Of a stretch of DNA of 64,000 nucleotides, positions 23,076-37,700 are shown piece by piece (positions within the stretch are counted from its first letter, which is position 1; each line of letters begins with the position of its first letter). The notes beneath the pieces are model-generated. The model had not been told where the DNA came from, ran no database searches, and saw only the letters and a program-made list of their open reading frames with translations. The stretch comes from Pseudoips prasinana (Eukaryota; Arthropoda; Insecta; Lepidoptera; Nolidae). The translations under genes and the position numbers were made by a program. Location: the NCBI GenBank assembly GCA_951640165.1, contig OX621259.1, positions 5,332,001-5,396,000 of the forward strand. The letters run 5' to 3'.

Positions 23076-23593
23076 TTAAATGTCACGCTGAATGACATCA
23101 CACATTCTAAGACAGAAAGTTATCACATTTTCTGAAATCAATATTAATGATTTAGGAGATACGAGAGAATAGATAAATATACAGACATACATATTATATA
23201 CACATTGTCAAAAATATAGTCCTCATTTTCCGTAGTCTAAATAAAATATGTAACGCACCAAAAAACGCATGTTATTATTTCGTTGCATCCTATTGGACCT
23301 GCTTCGGGTGGCATCTATTACAAATATATAATTTTTCGTCTTTATTCGCCTTTCCCTTACGCTCGCTTTAAAACAGCTGACAAATATACACGTGCCAAAC
23401 GGTTTATGATAAAACAAATAGTTTTGTCTCATTTAATTCCTTATTTTAGTGTTAAACGTACGCAACATTTTTATAACTTTTATTAGTGATATATAAATAA
23501 TAAAGCAATTAAAACACGTGCAAGAAAATTTAATAACTACAGTTATATGTATATTTAACTTTTGAAGATATAATTGTTATAGTGTGACTCAAA

Positions 23594-23633
23594 ATGACGA
23601 CCTCAATTGAGACTAGTAACGTGGAGAAACCAA
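23594..23633 (+). CDS. Gene B exon 1
   Basis: Encodes MTTSIETSNVEKP plus one base; donor GTAAAT. A short polar N-terminus, cytosolic in this family. TATA-like AT-rich DNA lies around 23489, too weak to call a promoter. Confidence 0.78.
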
Positions 23634-26600
23634 GTAAATATTACTTAATTTAATTCTGAAACAATCTTTCTTTACTAATGTTTAGTGAAGTCTTTAGATG
23701 TTGTAACAGTAGGCAGTTGGGGTATTTATTTCATCTTCCCATCCCAAGAACAATTTGAAGAGCTAAACGTACACTATAACTTACAATAATATGATACATG
23801 TTAGAACGGATACACACACAGACACACACACACACACAACCCCGCTTGAACTCTCGCACACTGTTTGCACCCTTACTTGTCCTATTCCTAAAATTAATAT
23901 TAGGTCTTTACCTATGAAATTGCCGTTCTGCAGTACTGGCCATTTCAAATCAAAATAATTTTTGTTTGGCTAAGAATTCTAATTTCAAATTAATTTTATT
24001 TTAAAAACATGGATTCTTTTTTCCAAAAGTAGTCATTTCTTTATTGATTAGTGTTACATTTTCATCGCATTTCAATCTTTTTCGTCATCATGGATACGTT
24101 AAAAATTCGAGTAATTATGGAATATGAGTACCGTCGTGGCAGCAACGCGGCACAAGCGGCACGCAACATCAACGACGTTTACGGAGCTAACACTAAAAAC
24201 CAACGCACCACCTGTTATTGGTTTGCTCGCTTCCGTTCTGGAAATTTCGACCTGAAAAATGAACCTCGCGGTCGTCCGAAGACTTTGGTCGACAATGACG
24301 AATTAAAGGCGGTTGTGGAAGCTGATGATACACAATCTACGGCTGAATTAGCAGCAGCTTTCGACGTTAGCGTCAAAACAATATTGGTCCATTTGCGTCA
24401 AATTGGCAAGGTAAAAAAGCTTGACAAATGGGTGCCCCACGAACTCAATGATCGCCAGCGCGAAGTACGCGTCGAGACGTGCCTTGCACTGCTCAACAGA
24501 CACACAAATGAAGGAATTTTGAACCGCATTGTTACCTGCGATGAAAAATGGATTCTGTTTGATAACCGCAAGCGCTCAGCAAGTTGGTTGGATCCTGGTT
24601 CAGCACCTAAACAATGCCCTAAACGAAAACTTACCCCTAGAAAAGTGATGGTCACTGTTTGGTGGTCTAGCGCCGGTGTGATTCATCACAGCTTCTTACC
24701 AAACGGGGTGAGCATTACTGCAGATGTGTACTGTGAAGAACTGAGCACAATGATGGAGAAGCTGGCGCATCTCCAACCAGCATTGGTCAATCGCTCGTCT
24801 CCGCTGCTCCTGCACGACAACGCGCGACCTCATACTGCACAGCAGACGGTCTCCAAGTTGCAAGAACTGGGGTTGGAAGCTCTCCGTCATCCGCCCTACT
24901 CACCAGACCTTGCGCCTACAGACTACTACTTTTTCCAGAATTTGGATAACTTCTTGGCGGGAAAAAAATTCAATACCCGAGAGGCAGTACAAAATGCCTT
25001 TGAAGAATTTGTTGCCTCCCGTCCAGCTGATTTCTTTAAGAAGGGCATCAATAAACTGCCACTGCGATGGCAAAGATGCATTGATTGCATGGGTGATTAC
25101 TTCGATTAATACAAATAAAAAAATTCATGAAAAAAATTCGTTTAAATTTTTTCATACAAAACGGCAATTTCATAGGTAAAGACCTATTATTAAAATAATC
25201 TCTATACTTACCTCTTAGGTGAACGTACAGATTATTTTGAAATTGAGACTAATTCTAAATTATCGAAAATAAAGGTGATTATAATTATAACATGGACCTG
25301 CCTAGTAGTTCGTGTAAATCTCGTGTATATGCCCCATTGAGTATGTTTCGCCGGAGCAACTCAACTGGGCCGTGTAAAAACCGGTAGTAGAGACACCCGC
25401 TGAGTTTGTTTCGCTGGGTCTGCTCAGTTGGGGCGCATTGGATCCGGTGGAAGCATTAAAGCGCGACCGTCGTTATAAACACAAGTTCCGCCATAATAAT
25501 AACATTTAATTCGTACCTTAATATAGACAGAACTATTCAGACAATATGTAGTAATAATATAGCTAAAATTAGATACTTAAACTTACACATGATCCTTGAG
25601 AATAACTTAATTTAAGTTAGCTAAATACCGCAACGATTATCAAATAAATCTTATTGTAAGTAAATTATTTCCTACAATCCGTGTACCTAAATATCAATAT
25701 GTAGACTAGTATAGTACCTACAAATAATTATAAATTAATTGGAACGATGTTCCTTACTATATATTACTACGAACATGTTCTGACTATTTTCAAGCGCTTT
25801 TTTTAAGTCTACGTGAATAGAAACCTTTTTATTTTATTTTATTATAGTTACATATAGAGTTACTAAAATTTGTTTTAGAAGTTTTGTGTCAACTGTGATA
25901 CCCAGTGCACAACATTAGAAACTTAACACGGTAATTTAGGTAATTACTCCCGAAATAGCTCTACTTACTCCAACCAATCATGTGTCTGTTCCACCCGTCA
26001 TGGTGGCGACAGCGCAGGCACCATTGAGCCTCCCAGTGGGACACCTTAAAACAATTTTATTCAGTTTGTACGCATTTCAAATCATTTCTTGTCTATGGGA
26101 TTACACCGCGTTAAGTTAAAATAAATAAACAAACCGTTAGAAAACCCCCGAGTCCAACTATAATGACATCATTTTGGAAGAGGGCTGATACTCTTACACT
26201 GCCGAACCGATATTAAACAAACATAGCTAAGAACCACCCAAGGAATCTGGCTTTCAAATGAAAGAAACCGCTTCAAAATCGGTTCAAACACACAAGTATT
26301 GACGTCAAACTTATTACACCCCTTTTGTGCGACTGGAGTTATACATTAAAACTAATAACATGCACAGGAATATTACAACGGTATCAACGAATTGAAATTT
26401 AAAATTGATCAAAATTGACTGAGACAAAATTCGTGCGCCGCCGTATGTACAGACGCCAGCACATCAAGCTATCAAGCTACCCCAATTTCTCAAATTTCCC
26501 CAATTGAAAGTGAACCTTATGCTTTTGTGATAAAATTGAAAATCTATAAAATAAATTTGAAAGATTGGGGAAGCTGGATGTGTTGGCGTCTGTACATACA

Positions 26601-29600
26601 AATTCCTGAATTTCCATCCTATTCCTACCAATAATATAAATGTGAAAACTTGTGAGTATGGATATAAGGAGATTTATTATGCTTCCACGCAGTAAGGCCG
26701 TGTTGAAACCGGTAGTAGAGACACCCGCTGAGTTTGTTTCGCTGGGTCTTCTCAGTTGGGGCGCATTGGATCCGGTGGTAGCTTTAAAGCGCGACCGTCG
26801 TTATTAACACAAGGTCCGTCATAATAATATCACCTTAATATAGACAGAACCATTGCCAATATGTATTACAAATATTAGACTTAAACTAGATAATTAAACT
26901 TAAACATAATCTCTTGACAATAATATAATATAAATTTGTTAATGTTTTAATACTATCAATACAATGTGTACCTATATATCTATGTTACTAGAAATAATAA
27001 TGTATTCAACTATAATACTACAAACATGTTCTGACTATTTACAAGCGCATTTTTAAAGTCTACGTGAATAAAAACCTTTTTTATTTTATTTTATTTAGTT
27101 TATTTAACTATTAAAGGGATTTGGATGAAACTTTGTCGTAATATAGCTTACTAGCACCGCAGTTTCACCCCAGTTAAACGTTATAAAATATAGTCTATTT
27201 CTTATTCGGATACATAAGCTTTATTACTACAATGTTTCATCAAAATCTTTTGAGTCGTTTTTGCGTAAAAGTGTACTCACAAATAGAGATGTAAAATGAC
27301 TGAATATGACTAGTCACAATTGTCATAAACCTTAAATGACTGGTCATTTACTGTCAAATTCAGTAAATTTGACTCAAATATTATTGTCTATTCTCGACTA
27401 CCACCCAATTATTTATTTATTTAGGTACCTAATTTATATGCAAGTTTAAATGAAGCATCGTTTTATTTTCTATTATATCATGAGAGGATAAGACGCCATC
27501 ATTGTCTATGCATGAGGCGATGCAACGTTGCCAATTTGTTTTTAATGCGCGCATGATTAGAACTGTAAAATGATTAACACTATATAATAATACTATAAGT
27601 CATAAAAACCACTTTTTTGTTTCAATTTAGAAGTTGTAGACTTTTATCAACGACATAAACTTAAAAGGTTCTGAAATCAAATTGACTGAAAATGACAATT
27701 TTTGACCAATTTGACCGTAAATGACAGTCAGTCTAATTCAGTCACTTTAGTCATTTTCAACACTACTCACAAACTTTCACATTTATAACATTAGTAGGAT
27801 ATATGAAAATAAGATATATTATTATGCTATAATTTATAAAGTGTAACGCGGGTGAAACCGAGGGGCACAGCTACTGATTAATAATATTGTATTTATTTCA
27901 GAGACTGTGTTCGGAGTTCGACATCTACAAGCGTTGATGATGTATTTAGGTCTGGTGTTAGCCTTTACTATGCGCATGAACATAAGTATGGCGATAGTTG
28001 TCATGACAGACAAAGACAATGAAAATGTAAGAGACAAAAATACAAAATTCATGGTTTATGTTTACTAAACGTGAAACACATTTATTTTCAACATCTATAC
28101 ATATAAAAATTGTAGGAAAGTCAAAACTGTACATTGAATTTTTTTTTTTTTAAAGGATACTTTGGGCGTGATCTACAATCAATATGGAAGCCAAAAATAT
28201 AGTTTATAGAATTTTTGTCTGTTTGTCCGGGCTAAACTCAAGAAGTACTGCATGGATTTACTTCAAATTTTGCATGAACATTACTAAGAGGTCGGGTCAA
28301 CATATTGGCTACATCTTATCACGCTATCACCTACGGGGGAGGAGCTGTGATAATTTATAAAGTTTAACGCGGGTAATACCACGGGGCACAGCTAGTCCTT
28401 AAATAAATTCGTAGATGGTGCTGTGAGTTATAATGAAAATAAATTAATATAATTCTAACTGAACTGTAAACAAAACCCGTTGGTTCTAGACAACTGTAGG
28501 GCAGACGTTGTCTCCCGCCCCATTTGTAAAGTTTAATTCTGATGCAGATCGTGTTCCTTAAAGAAATAATGAAATTTATTCAGCACTTAGGTATTAACAT
28601 ACACTTGAACTCTTCAAGCTCACAATGCAATACTAGTACATAAATATTGCGAAAAACTATTATAAGTAACAAAAATAATCAATTAATCAGTCCTTGCGGT
28701 CTGTGTTAGAATAATACCTACTTTTGTTTAAAAAATAACAAATAACAAGTTCAGCTATTATTTCTAACTTTAGTAGTGTAATATTAAAATTTAAAAATTA
28801 AAGACAACGAGCAGATGGCTAGCGCAGAAGGCTTTCATCCAATGGCTTAATTTAGGTGCCTAATACCTGCGGGCCCCATTATGGGGTTTGGGCCATAGCT
28901 CAGGCGGCAACTTAAGTAAATAGACGGAATTCTAAATGAGGGTGTGATCACTTGCACGGGATCACCGATCACTTGTTAAGGGGCCTATGCAATCCTCGCT
29001 GTCGAGAACCTTACCCTAGCTAACCTGCGGCTTTCTCTAGCTACCTCGGTGGATGACCCGGAGAAAAAAACCAATAAGAAACTCCGGAACTGCTTTTGTC
29101 TCATGTATAGCCATTTGGACCCTTTCGACCTCCGATCTTCGACCTATTAATTGCTCTTAAAACAATGCGTTTTTCAGTTTTTCGATTGGAGCATGCAAAG
29201 GCAAAGCGTGATTCTCTCGTCGTTCTTCTGGGGATATTTAGTGCTGCAGATTCCAAGCGGGGAATTAGCGAAGAAGTATGGAGGCATGATTATCATTATT
29301 TTGAGCACTATGGTCAACACTGTGGTCACTTTTATTTTACCACTAACCGCTTATTATGTGAGTAATACTTTGACTATCTCTTTCTTTTTAAATAAGGGTC
29401 TGTTTCACAATGTCCAGATAAAGTGTCGGATAGCTAGCTAACTACCAAATAAACTGACAGATATAAGTTCTGGATAAAACACATTGCGTTTCACCACTAC
29501 CTTCCCAATAAATAGCCAGATAGCTATTCGGCAGTTACTTATAGGTAGGTTTGGCAACGTCGCATTTTGTCGTTCCGTCTTACGTAACAGACAACCTATA

Positions 29601-32600
29601 AATACATTTCTTATGATAAACACACCTAAAAATATCTTTTTACTAATCTTTTATGGTTATCATTTTACTACGTTACTAATTATTTTCAGTTTTGCATAAA
29701 TATTTTCAAATTTATCTTGTAACTATTATTTTATCAAATAAAAATACATACATAAATTGTTTTTTTTTTGCGTGAAATTAAACGTACGAATGTCAAATAA
29801 ATAGACGTCAAATGTTAATGTTAACAAATGTTTGTTGCGGTGTTTCTCTGGGGTTTTTGTCTTAGCGGTGTCGGATTTATGCGCGGTTCACGATCAAATA
29901 ATTCATCAATTTTGTCTTCAATGGTATCAAATTTTACCATTTTATTCTAACAATAAACACCACCGAAATAAGCATCGAATGACATCTATCAGATATCTTA
30001 TCCATCAGTTAACTTTGCTATCTGAAGCTTGATCTGGCCAATAGCTTACTTTGCAGTTTATTTGCCAGTTAGTACTATTTATGGATTATGAAACGCAAAC
30101 GATGTCTTTATTCGATAGATAAGTTGCAAGTTGCTTATTCGGGACTTTATCTGGACATTGTGAAACAGACTCTTAGTGAAATAAACTGGCCTGTACCGTG
30201 TCACTGAACACTGACAGTTGTGGAGATCTTTAGAGGAGGCTTTTGTCCAGCAGAAAACGTATTAAGCCTAATATGATGATGATTATAATGATGTAAGAGA
30301 GTGTTGAGATGTGAAAGAGAATGTAGTCACAAAGATAGAAAAAGGTATGCTGAGATGGTTTGATCTTTTTACTAATCTTTTATGGTTAGCATTTTACTAA
30401 CCATCTCAGCATACCGAAAAAGCTATGCTGAGATGGGTTGGGCATTTAGAAAGGATGAATGACAAAAGAAGTATACCTGGCCTGTGTGAATGGAACAACC
30501 GGAAGAGGAAGACGGCGTGCGCATGTTTCTCTCTCTCTCTCTCTCTCTCTCTTGTAGTGTATACAGGTTTTTTGTACATAATAAGTAATAAGAAATAACT
30601 TCGTTCCATCCGGGTGTCCCTTGACACCTCTCAAGTTTTTTTTCATTTCAGGGAGGTTGGCAAGGAGTGGGTGCATGTCGGGTCCTTCAAGGTTTGGCTC
30701 AAGGGTGCATTTATCCGGCCATGCACAATCTTATCGGACAGTGGGTTCCATTGGAAGAAAGAGGTAGATTAGGATCGCTTATATACGCTGGTGAGTATTA
30801 TTGATTTTTAAATAATTTTCGGCCAACAGCTAATTCTAACATACTATGAATTACGTGAGATACTCGTTACAATTTTTTACTTACACGTTTTATATAAGCT
30901 TCATTTGTTTATTTGTAACCGACTCCTTTGGGTGCAATGTTGACCCACTTTAAACGGTCAGATTTCATTCAAACTTTGTAAACTTATCGAGGACCGATGA
31001 CAATGCACTGATCTTATTTTGCGAATTGAATCCATTATTCAAATAAAGTTTTTGTCAATTTATAATTGAATTAATGATAATTTAATTTCCAATCACTATC
31101 TTTAACTGACTTATCTGATATTAACACATTTTTGAATACCAAAGAGAATTTAATTCAATAAAACAAAAATAGTTAAAAAAATACACTTTTATAAATAAAT
31201 TAAATGAAAAGTTAAAAATAAATAATAATTGTTTTTAAAAAAAAACTTGTGTGTACTTATGTACACGCGTTAGAAGTTATACTTCTTAATATACAACTTG
31301 AACATAGTTATCAATTTTCATACCACCTAGAACTAACGCCATGCTGTTATTTTTACGATGCGCGCGCACGATGCGCGCGCATCGTAAAAATTCACTCTCA
31401 TACATTTTCATACCACCTAGAACTAACTTCATGCTGTTATTTTTACGATGCGCGCGCACGGTGCGCGCGCATCGTAACAAAAATAACAAATAAATAAATA
31501 AAATAAATAAATAAAAATAACGTAAAAATTCACTCTCATACCACCTAGAACTAACTTCATGCTGTTAAATTTTTTGGTGTCGGTGTGCGCGTGCATCGTA
31601 AAAATTCACTCTCATCATTTTTCTCCATCGCGCCAAAAGAAGTATAACTTCAATAATAAACCCGCTTTATATAGAAAACCAAACTAAAAAATAGTACCTA
31701 CATATTATTATATTTTAAATAAGAATATTGCAAACATATTTAATAAATATAAATTAATAATAGTGTAAATAGAAAACAAAAAAAAATATTTCAAAAAAAG
31801 CGTGGTGTGCATGATGTCCATAGTTATAAATATTTCATTGACCAATATGAGAAGAAGGATTATAATTTCGATAATATATTAATTAGCCTTTATTTTAAAA
31901 TAAAGCATTTTTTTATTATTTACTCTATTATTTATTTTATTTTATAAAAAAAAAATACACTAGTCTTAACTCAAATTTATTTTATATATTGTTTAGTTTG
32001 GTTTTCTATATAATAATAGTAATAATTTAATTATTATATAAATTATTAAACCTATTATTTATTACTAGATTATATGATTTCATAACATAACTGTTTTAGG
32101 TGCTCATCTCGGCACAGCTTTTCAATTTATGGTGTCGGGTTTCATAGCCAACTACTGGGGTTGGGAAGCTATATTCTACGTCAACGGCACTCTTGGAGCC
32201 GTATGGCTTGCATTCTACATCAGTTTTGGAGCCGATTGTCCTCAAAATTCAAAGATAATTAGTGACGAGGAACGACTGTATATCCAACACTCACTAGGCC
32301 ATGTTGGAGAGTCTAAGGTTTGTTGGAAATTATCTACTAAAATCCGTTCTTCTATGCTTGGCTTTTTATGCACAATTGGTTTACACTTAACCATGATCTC
32401 ACCTGATGGTGGACAGAAGGTGGACCGCGCGAACCCATAAGATGCCTATTCACTCTAGCCTCGTACAAACTCATGTTATATAAGTCTGCAAACCCGTCGT
32501 TCGGGAGGGTTTTCGTCAGCTTAGTCGTATTTTTTTTTTATTTGGATTATTAGAGGAAGAGACTGGACCAAGGAAATGTATCTGTGATCCGATCGATTTC

Positions 32601-34687
32601 GGTTATGGCGAACACTTCTACTCTTCGTGGATACGGCGTTGGTGCGGTCGAAAATGGCTACCATGGCCAATTTTTTTAGTAAACTGGTCGCACGTTTTCC
32701 ATCAACATAATTGTATTCAATAAATTCAGATTATTGGTTTTGTTACCAAGCGCAGCTTTTCGCAGTTTCTCAAAACCGTATCTCTCTCTAAAGCTGACTA
32801 AATTGATAAGCCAATTGGCTTGTTTGGCAAATGCTTGCCTCTCACGCCGCTGATCGTGGGTGGTAGGCTCGCGGACAATCCATAGATGGTTGACATCCAA
32901 AATCGTTTAATTTCTGAGCGTCTCCGTGCTACGAAGGGCATTTGTAGTTGTCGGTAGCGGTTGGAGCCTTTAGGCAACATTCGTTAAACCATGTCAGACT
33001 CTTCTTTTATGAAGAGTTTCAGAAACGGCACAAGAAGAGATACCGTTTTGAGACCTTTACTTACTTATCGTATGAGCAGTGATTACCCTAGTGCAAGAGT
33101 TGTTCGGCGGCTTGAATAACTCTGCATATAAATGCAATCTCTTGCACCTCTTTGTGTGAAGTTTCTGAAAATCTTCATATCAGAAGAGATAACCAATGTG
33201 TTTTTATGTGTAGTATGTCCCATGTCCTTGGCTAACTGAGCATTGCTATTTGATGCCCATGATAAAATGATAATCAGTGTTTTTTTTTTTTGTATTGTAT
33301 AGACTTATGAAACACCGTGGAAGAAAATATTACCATCCGTACCTTTCCTAGCTATTCTCATTGCAAATTGCTGCCAAACGTGGGGTTTGTGGAGCCTGGC
33401 GACAATGATCCCTTCCTATTTCAAACAAGTTTTAGGCGTGGATATAAAGTCGGTAAGTTTGCATTATAAAAACTACGGTAACTTCTGTAAGCCAGGATCA
33501 ACAATGGTATACAATGAAATAACACTGAGTGGTGAGGCTTGGCCCGGGAATTGCATCGACTGAAATTTAAACAGAAAGAAACAAAGAGGAGTTCGAAAAA
33601 ATAGCTCCACATCCCTCCAGAGCCAAGCGGATTTAATGAGGCTAAAGCCTCATAAAACGAGAGTTGTAAGTATAGTGGCCAGTTGAAAAATCAAGGGTAT
33701 AAGGGTCCTATCAACTGAACTGTTATTTGGTTTCAGTAGTACGTATGGCAAAAGCGCTTAAACGCACGAAAGTTGTTCCTTCTTACTACACGATCTCTAT
33801 AATACGAGTACTACTACAGATATTAGTTGCCAGCTATATAACATAATATAATACACGCTATGCTAGAGATGAGGATGTAGTCACAAAGATTGAAAAAGGA
33901 ATGATGAATGAAAAAGATTGACCAAAGAAGTATACCTGGCCTGTGTGAATGGAACAACCAGAAGGGGAAGACCTCGTCGAAGATTCTCTAGACAAATCGG
34001 AGACGTTCACAAGAAAGGCCAGGTCAGAAGTACCCCAAACCGGCAAGCATGTATGAAGAATATAATGACAGTAATCGAGGCAAAAGACGTGTGCAAAGAT
34101 CGTGACAGATGGAAATCCGTTGTCTCTGCCTACCCCTCTGGGAAACAGGCGTGAGTCTATGTATGTATGTATGCCAGAGACCACACTCCCAAAGTATGTG
34201 GTGGGCGGTTTGTTTATATTCATAATCGAAGTTGAACAAAAACAGATAATTGAAAGAACTAATTTAAAACTAAACAAATTACTTTCAATAAATCCATATC
34301 CGGTTCAATCTGGAAGAGAGTTTAGCTAAAACGAAGCATTTTTGGGATGCATTCTGATATAGTTCGTAAAAGTCGAGGAAGGCGAGGCGCAAATCTCTCC
34401 CCACATTAAGGACCCTGGTCTTCTTTGTCGCCGTCTTAGTCTTAGCCTTTTTAGTCCCAGATTTATGTGCAGATAGACCTTCAAGTCTCTGTGTAAACTT
34501 GTTGCCACGACAGATATGTAAATACGTCATTAATATTATTATTATATGCTGCGTGGCTGACGGAATTAGTATCACCACTCCACTTCATCCATGTGAGGCG
34601 TAGAGCTATTCCCGACGGTATACAAGTAGAGAACGGGTTACAGCGTCTGTACTTACGACCATCAGACTGCGATCGCTAACCCGTCTG

Positions 34688-34727
<40 letters not shown>

Positions 34728-37700
34728 TAAGAAAATGTATGCATAAACAAATTAGATTAATGAATATTGTTCTGGAAAACAGGATAATAAAATTATAAAC
34801 ACCTTTTTTTTTATTATTTATTATTAACCATTTATATCATTATAAAAAATTTGTAGGTATATAAGTATAAATATATAATTATATTTAGTAAAAATTAAGA
34901 GATCATGTTAAATTAGATAAACACTAAGTAATAATGTAGAAAATGTCGAATTCACCAGTAACCTCAAATGAGTTTACTGAAACAATCTGACAGAGTAAAC
35001 ATGGAAAAAAAAATTGCCTCCAAATATGTTTCGCTATATATTGTCCCTAACCTTCGCCATAGAATAAAATAGCAAAACAACAAAAAAAATTGGATACGTG
35101 ATCTTTTGGGGATGCCCTTTTCTTTATGTGGACGCAGCTAACACAATGATGGTTACAATTTTTTTTTTTTTTTGAACATATTGCATTACTCTTTGGTCAG
35201 CTAAAGAGCAATGATGGATTTGCTTGGGGCTTCCATGCGAGATTGAATCAGAAATATAGATCAGACATAGACCGAAAAATTACCAAGCGGAAGTGGCAGT
35301 GGGCAGGGCACATAGCTTGTAGAGTGATATTGCATAAAAATAAGCTACAAAATTATAGTTGTATATTTTTGTGATTCAATTCTTTATATGAATTAGGATT
35401 TTTTTGCCAGTACATTTACATAATCTCAAGACCTTTTATAGAAGGAGTAATTTCAAATTATATTTGCAGAATGGAATGGTGTCCGCGTTACCGTACCTCG
35501 CTTTGTACATCGTGTGTTTCCCTTTAGGCTTCATGTCGGATTACTTAATGGAGAAGAAAATACTCAGCGTGACTTCTACAAGGAAGCTATGCAACTCTAT
35601 AGGTAAACCATTTCACTAACTAGTACTCTCATAAACTTTTTGTTAAATTTATTTACAATATAAATGATTCTCTATACACGCGACTCCCAGTTAAAAAGCG
35701 GGGGATTTTTATGCGAGCGGCGTTCCCTATTTAAATTTTAATATGTAGATGTTACTTCTTTTCCATTCTATGCTAGTTTATCAATATTATCTATATTTCC
35801 ATTATATGCAGGTATTTTTTCATTTTTTCTCGGTAAGATTCATGGCTAATGCACACTAGGTATCGAGTATCTACATATTAGGGCTCCCGCACACGAGCCA
35901 CTTGCCACAACCACAAAACGCCGCCACTGGCATATTTCCTATAGTTTTCGTACATTTTGTATGGACTCGCCGCACACGGTTGACGCGCGTGGCCGCCACA
36001 CTCTTCTAACTACTTCTACTGTCTAGCTTCTCGTGGCGGCGTTTGTGGCTGTGGCCCGTGGCTCGTGTGCGGCGACACTTATGCTTCCACATAAATTATT
36101 GTGTTTTATTAGAGTTTGGAAATTTTGATAATTTATAATTGCGTTTGTGTGTACTTAATTAGGAATATTTGCCGTTTTACATACAAATAACCTTGTCTAC
36201 TTAAAACGATATAGGAATTCATTAATTATATGTTACTACAAACATGTTCTGACTATTTACAAGGGCTTTTTTGAAGTCTAAGTGAATAAAAACATTTTAA
36301 TTAATTTTTTTAATTTTTCAGGATTTTTCGGACCAGGTTTAGGTTTAATATGTCTTGCATTTGCACCAATTGGCAACGTGGCTGTAGCCGTCGCCATCTT
36401 TACTATCAGTGTTGGGCTAAATGCTGGCCACATAAGTGGGTTTCTGGTAAGTTGAAATTAAAATATAATCTGTGAAATAAATAATATAATAAAAATAAAT
36501 ATAACAGTTCACAAGGTTACCGCGATGTGGAATGTGAACTCAACAATAATTGTCCCGCCAGTTGTCTCCGTAAAGTCTCTTAAGAGACTCTCGATCACTA
36601 GGTCAAGGGTCAATCATACAATAGGCGGCAATAATGGGGACAGCACGCATTGTGAGGAGGTTCCTGACTCAATAGCCCTGACCACCGGCGGCCTGGGCGT
36701 ATAACCCCGCCGCAGGAAGAGCTCTGTTTTTACAAATTTGTTTTTCACAAATGCTTTAAGTAGATCATAGTATGGTAATTTTACGTTGAACAAAAAATTA
36801 TGCGCTTGCTTTACAATATTGACAACTGCAAAGGGTATATTTTCTTCTACTCCTCCTCTCGCACTTGTATTGAAATATCTATGAATATTTACAGCTAGTT
36901 CACATTGATATGGCGCCAAACTTTGCAAGTACCATGCTTGGTATCACAAACACCGCGGGCACTATCACCGCCATCCTCGGTCCTCTCACCGGCGGCGTCA
37001 TTATTCAGGATGAAGTGAGTTGACAAAAAAAATCATAGTATTATATTTCGTTCAAATCTAATACCAGTGTTTAGTAGAATAGAGCCAGTAAACTATGTCG
37101 GAGACCTACCTAAGGTGGCGTTAATGGCACATAAAGCATATAGACTACTCCACACATCACTGGTTCGGAAGAGCGTGGCGAAAAGAGACCCGTATGGTGT
37201 CGTGATATAAAAATCGGTGTCATGAAACAGGATGAAGACTGGTTGCAAAAACTCAAGCAGGAAAGTCTTACATTACTGCCCCTTGTGGATACTCCTTTTC
37301 CTTGCGAACATTGTAGGAAAAAATGCCGAGCGGCTATAGGGCTCTATAGCCATAGGCGATGATGCAGCAACCCCATAGTTTAAATTCAAATTTATAAACT
37401 AGCGGTGCTACAAACATCCACACAGATGCCGCGCTCAATGATGACTCCACACAACAAAATTAAAATTTATACAAGAAATACTTAATCCGAAAACTGATCA
37501 AGTGAATATTGGTTTGACTGCTAAATAATTTCATGAGTGGGCAAAATTTCGTGAATATGCCTCCTTGAGTATGTTTCGCCGGACTGTCTTCGAAACCGGT
37601 AGTAGAGACAACCACTGCATTTTTTCTCTGGGTCTTCTCAGTTGGGATGCATTGGACCCGGTCGTAGCAATGAAGAACGACATAACATAAATTAAATATG

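Noticed and set aside
31249..31497. 82-codon frame with duplicated peptide
   Set aside because: The duplication is the repeated DNA module of the foldback element, not a protein repeat.
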